Assembly: GCF_036014195.1 (NCBI RefSeq)
Contig: NZ_CP107918.1
Span: 1,178,001 to 1,242,000, forward strand
DNA: 64,000 bases
Direction of reading: 5' to 3'
From: Streptomyces sp. NBC_00442
Lineage (GTDB): Bacteria > Actinomycetota > Actinomycetes > Streptomycetales > Streptomycetaceae
The notes under the pieces are model-generated. The model was not told the origin of the DNA. It saw only the letters and a program-made list of their open reading frames with translations, and did not search any database. Below are positions 61,273-64,000 of the stretch, piece by piece (the stretch's first letter is position 1; each line of letters starts with the position of its first letter). A program made the position numbers and the translations under genes.

Positions 61273-62334
61273 ATGCGACTGACCGACATATCGCTGGACT
61301 GGCTGCTTCCGGGCGGCGTGATGATCGTGGGGGTCGTCGTGGCTCTGGTAGTGCTCGCGCGAGGCAAGCGCGCCGGTGACAACGCCACCGGCGAGGACTC
61401 CTGGGAACGCAGCGAGGAGCGCCGCAGAAGGAAGGAGGCGGTGTACGGCACCGCTTCCTATGTGCTCCTGTTCTGCTGCGCGGCGGTGGCCGCCGCGCTC
61501 TCCTTCCACGGTCTGGTCGGCTTCGGCCGGCAGAACCTCAACCTGACGGACGGCTGGGAATACCTCGTTCCCTTCGGGCTCGACGGGGCGGCCATGTTCT
61601 GTTCCGTCCTCGCGGTGCGCGAGGCGAGCCATGGTGACGCGGCGCTCGGCTCGCGCCTGCTGGTGTGGACGTTCGCGGGGGCGGCGGCCTGGTTCAACTG
61701 GGTGCACGCGCCGCGCGGCATGGCCCACGCGGGCGCCCCGCAGTTCTTCGCCGGGATGTCGCTGTCGGCGGCGGTGCTCTTCGACCGCGCCCTGAAGCAG
61801 ACCCGCCGGGCGGCGCTGCGCGAACAGGGCCTGGTGCCACGGCCGTTGCCGCAGATCCGGATCGTGCGGTGGCTGCGGGCGCCTCGGGAGACCTTCGGCG
61901 CCTGGTCGCTGATGCTCCTCGAAGGCGTGCGCACCCTGGACGAGGCGGTCGACGAGGTCCGCGAGGACAAGCGCACCAAGGAGGAGAACAAGCTCCGCAG
62001 GCGCGACCAGGAGAAGCTGGACCGGGCGCACTTCAAGGCGCTCAGCCGGCAGAACCGGGCCTGGGGCCGCGGCAGGGGCGGCGGCCGTCAGGTCGACGTC
62101 CAGGGGATCGGCCCCGGGCCGGGCTCCGCGCAGCCCAAGGCTGTCGCGGAGCCGGCCATAGCGGAGCCGGGACAACTGCCCCTGCGCAACCGGCCCTCGC
62201 TACAGGCCGTCGGGACCACTGATCCCGCGTCGGCCACGACCGTGGACCTCACCGCCGAGGACGACACCCAGGCACTTCCCCGGCTCGACTCCCTGGAGCG
62301 CAAACTGAAGGATCTTGAGCAGCAGTTCGGATAG
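61273..62334 (+). CDS. DUF2637 (SpdB-like) membrane protein
   Basis: A 353-residue protein. Residues ~10-30, ~58-80, ~95-115, ~120-135 and ~145-165 are membrane segments of the DUF2637 domain; ~170-260 is a charged coiled coil (E-V-R-E-D-K-R-T-K-E-E-N-K-L-R-R-R-D-Q-E-K), and the tail is Pro/Ala-rich with a final leucine-heptad helix. DUF2637 proteins occur as spread proteins on actinomycete plasmids and as chromosomal proteins. No conjugation genes lie nearby. AAGGGA precedes ATG 61273. Confidence 0.85.
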   Translation: MRLTDISLDWLLPGGVMIVGVVVALVVLARGKRAGDNATGEDSWERSEERRRRKEAVYGTASYVLLFCCAAVAAALSFHGLVGFGRQNLNLTDGWEYLVPFGLDGAAMFCSVLAVREASHGDAALGSRLLVWTFAGAAAWFNWVHAPRGMAHAGAPQFFAGMSLSAAVLFDRALKQTRRAALREQGLVPRPLPQIRIVRWLRAPRETFGAWSLMLLEGVRTLDEAVDEVREDKRTKEENKLRRRDQEKLDRAHFKALSRQNRAWGRGRGGGRQVDVQGIGPGPGSAQPKAVAEPAIAEPGQLPLRNRPSLQAVGTTDPASATTVDLTAEDDTQALPRLDSLERKLKDLEQQFG

Positions 62335-62484
62335 CCGCGCGCCGGCCGTTCACGGGCCGTCCGTCGACCGCACCACGGGAGACCTCTCCCGCTGCCGGTC
62401 CCGGGCGGCACGTTCGCCAGGCCGTGTCTTCAAAGTCCCGTCCGGTCGGCCTGCGGGCGGACGACGCCACTTTGATGACACTCC

Positions 62485-62952
62485 CTAGTACCGCGGCGGC
62501 GCACCGCCGTCGAGTTCGAACCAGACGACCTTTCCCCGGTCGTGCTCCTGCACCCCCCAGGCGTCCGCCAGCGCCTCCACGAGGAGCAGTCCCCTGCCGT
62601 GCGTGCCGTCGTCGCAGGACGGCCGGTACGGCGTGGGCAGTTCGGCCACGAAATCCTTCACCTCGACGCGCAGCCCGGACGTGCTGACCACGGCCGTGAC
62701 CACGGCGCCCCGGTCGGTGTGGATGAGGGCGTTGGTCAGCAATTCGCTGGTGAGCAGCTCCGCCACGTCAGCCGCGCCCGAATGCCGCGACGACACGAGA
62801 AGTTCCCGCAGCGCACGACGGATGTCCCGCACGGCCGCCAGGTCGGCCTGCCCCACTCTCCTGCACAGCAGACGCTGGTCCCCCTGCTGCGCATCAGGTG
62901 TCCGGAAGGGCCCGCTCCCCGCGGGACCGAATCCTGCCTGATGCCCTGTCAT
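62485..62952 (-). CDS. RsbW-like ATP-binding regulatory protein
   Basis: A 155-residue HATPase (GHKL) protein of the anti-sigma kinase type. N box E-L-L-T-N-A-L-I-H, then V-K-D-F (G1-like region), H-G-R-G-L-L-L-V-E-A-L-A (G2) and W-F-E-L at the end. Many streptomycete copies act as sigma-factor or PP2C partners. ATG 62952 follows AGGTGGGGGTT. The N-terminal ~30 residues are Gly/Gln-rich. Confidence 0.9.
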   Translation of the reverse strand: MTGHQAGFGPAGSGPFRTPDAQQGDQRLLCRRVGQADLAAVRDIRRALRELLVSSRHSGAADVAELLTSELLTNALIHTDRGAVVTAVVSTSGLRVEVKDFVAELPTPYRPSCDDGTHGRGLLLVEALADAWGVQEHDRGKVVWFELDGGAPPRY

Positions 62953-63715
62953 AACCCCCACCTGCACGCTGTGACGACCTTCTTTCCCTCGAACACCCAC
63001 ACGGGATGCATGCCCCCGCCCGGCCACGGTCACGCATCGTGATTTGACGACAACCGAACGAGAAGGTTCTCCGGTCGCCGCCGAAGCGGCTCGACCGAGC
63101 TCCAACTCCCGTGTCCGGCAGGCGGGTTGCCGACACCGTGCGCTCCTCCACGCGCCCGTCCACGCGCCCGCACGAGCCGCTGTCCGAGCGCCCTCGCCAC
63201 CGCCCGCTCGGCATGTGCGGGTCGAGTCCGCCCGCCGCCCCCCTCTCGTTGACGGCGGCATACGGAACGTTCGGGGCCGCTGCTCTGCACGGCTCGCCCG
63301 GCGGGGCCGCACCGGGGCGGACCGGCCGCGCCGAAGACGCCCGGCCGCCCGGCGTCAGCCCCTGTACCGACATGCCGGTACCGATCCCGGCGTACGCGAC
63401 GAGCGGGCACCGCACAGGGTGCTGGACGTCGAGGTGGGGCCGGAACCCCGTGGGTGGGACCGCGATGCGGCGCTCTGCGCGGTCGCGGGGCCGGGCCTCC
63501 GCGCCCCGCTGCCCGCCCCGGGCGCGTACAGCCTCCCGTACGGCGGTCCCGGCCGGTTGCGGAAGGTGCTCCTCCCCCATCGGTGCCACGACATCCCGCC
63601 CGGTTCGCGGGGCGTCCGGGCACCGCCGGGCGCACGGGGCGTAGGCGCGCGTACGCACGACAGCGGACAACCCGGTCGCGGGGCCGGCTCATCGACCGCC
63701 CGGTCGCGGAGCCGG
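62953..63715. other. ~760-bp region with no supported gene
   Basis: I see no protein-like frame on either strand. The left 100 bp are AT-richer and may hold the RsbW-like gene promoter. Near the right end, CCCGGTCGCGGRGCCGGCT occurs twice (63671-63689 and 63699-63717); the second copy includes the stop of the FnIII gene. Confidence 0.55.
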
Positions 63716-64000
63716 CTAGTAGGGCACCGTGCCGCACCAGGTCTGGGCCCAGGCGGACGGGCCGTACTTGTTGGCCGCGCGCACCGCCACACAGATCTCG
63801 TCGCCCGAGAAGGGCCCGTTGATCGTGTAGTTGAGGTCGCCGGTGGAGAGGATCGTGTCCACGCTCTTCTTCGTGAAGTTGCTGCCCTTGTTGGTGTAGT
63901 GGATGTCGTAGCGGGTCGCTCCGGAGATCGAGGACCAGCTCGCGACGATCGGCATGGAACACGCGCCGACACAGGAGTTGGCGTACTTGAGCTGGTAAGC
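63716..64000 (-). CDS. Fibronectin type III domain protein, C-terminal end
   Basis: The last ~94 residues of a protein that continues beyond the window. They form a fibronectin type III-like domain (V-A-S-W-S-S-I-S-G-A-T-R-Y-D-I-H-Y ... E-I-C-V-A-V-R-A-A-N-K-Y-G-P-S-A-W). Cys pairs (C-V-G-A-C and C-V-A-V...W-C) suggest disulphides and an extracellular location. The stop is TAG at 63716-63718. Confidence 0.8.
   Translation of the reverse strand, partial: AYQLKYANSCVGACSMPIVASWSSISGATRYDIHYTNKGSNFTKKSVDTILSTGDLNYTINGPFSGDEICVAVRAANKYGPSAWAQTWCGTVPY

Noticed and set aside
61273..62334. DUF2637 gene as a sign of an integrated conjugative element
   Set aside because: No replication, transfer (FtsK-like), excisionase or integrase gene and no attachment repeats were found around it.
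63111..63644. 177-codon plus-strand frame in the gap before the FnIII gene
   Set aside because: Arg/Pro/Ser-rich composition, no ribosome site and no domain.

Overview
The window is chromosomal DNA from a Streptomyces or a very close relative. The evidence is very high GC, strong third-position GC bias with long antisense shadow frames, many GTG starts, several leaderless start sites, and Streptomyces-typical families (SAV_915-like, DUF5994, DUF6461, DUF2637, GAF-ANTAR, XRE/MmyB-like and PucR regulators). I see no rRNA, tRNA, CRISPR array, integrase, transposase or prophage module.

Region 1 (1-9.6 kb) is central metabolism: the 3' end of a catalase, a HAD hydrolase, a small Tudor-like protein, an ArsR-SRPBCC fusion, glyoxylate carboligase (gcl) with two IclR-type operator palindromes upstream, a zinc-ribbon protein with a decayed nuclease-like domain, and two acyl-CoA synthetases. 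Region 2 (9.6-23 kb) holds regulators and transporters: an MmyB-like XRE regulator divergent from an MFS exporter, a LysR regulator with a 4-oxalocrotonate tautomerase, a LysE exporter, a SAV_915-like protein, an AlkZ/YcaQ-like DNA glycosylase, CorA, a DUF6461 protein, an HNH nuclease, a SUKH-like protein, a membrane protein and an anti-sigma antagonist. It ends in about 1.2 kb of repeat-rich noncoding DNA.

Region 3 (23-39 kb) contains two separate membrane-scaffold loci. The first is DUF5994, a small membrane protein, a short SPFH (slipin-type) protein and a second DUF5994, followed by two GAF-ANTAR regulators. After a family 5 uracil-DNA glycosylase, a PAP2-type membrane enzyme and a PucR-type regulator comes the second: a YqiJ/NfeD-like OB-fold membrane protein, a 728-residue flotillin and a 1638-residue AAA+ ATPase of the 'DNA repair ATPase' type, closely spaced on one strand. 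This three-gene cassette is the best candidate here for a poorly described system, probably an ATPase machine docked on a flotillin membrane platform.

Region 4 (39-49.3 kb) has a DEAD-box helicase with a TTG start, a cold-shock protein with a strong terminator, a two-component system, a GPP34-like protein overlapping a secreted carboxylesterase, a polysaccharide deacetylase and an Eis-like acetyltransferase. At 48.5-49.3 kb lie two decayed genes: the C-terminal remnants of an ArsR regulator and a divergent MFS transporter, fused head to head.

Region 5 (49.4-58.3 kb) is the purine-oxidation cluster: xanthine dehydrogenase FAD, 2Fe-2S and molybdopterin subunits, an NCS2 purine permease and XdhC on the minus strand, with a divergent PucR-family regulator. 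Xanthine oxidation feeds ureide breakdown, whose glyoxylate is a Gcl substrate, so regions 1 and 5 are metabolically linked. Region 6 (58.3-64 kb) holds a TPR-like protein, a GntR/FCD regulator with a His-rich repeat, an iron-box-controlled FhuF-like ferric reductase, a DUF2637 membrane protein, an RsbW-like ATPase and the 3' end of a fibronectin type III protein.
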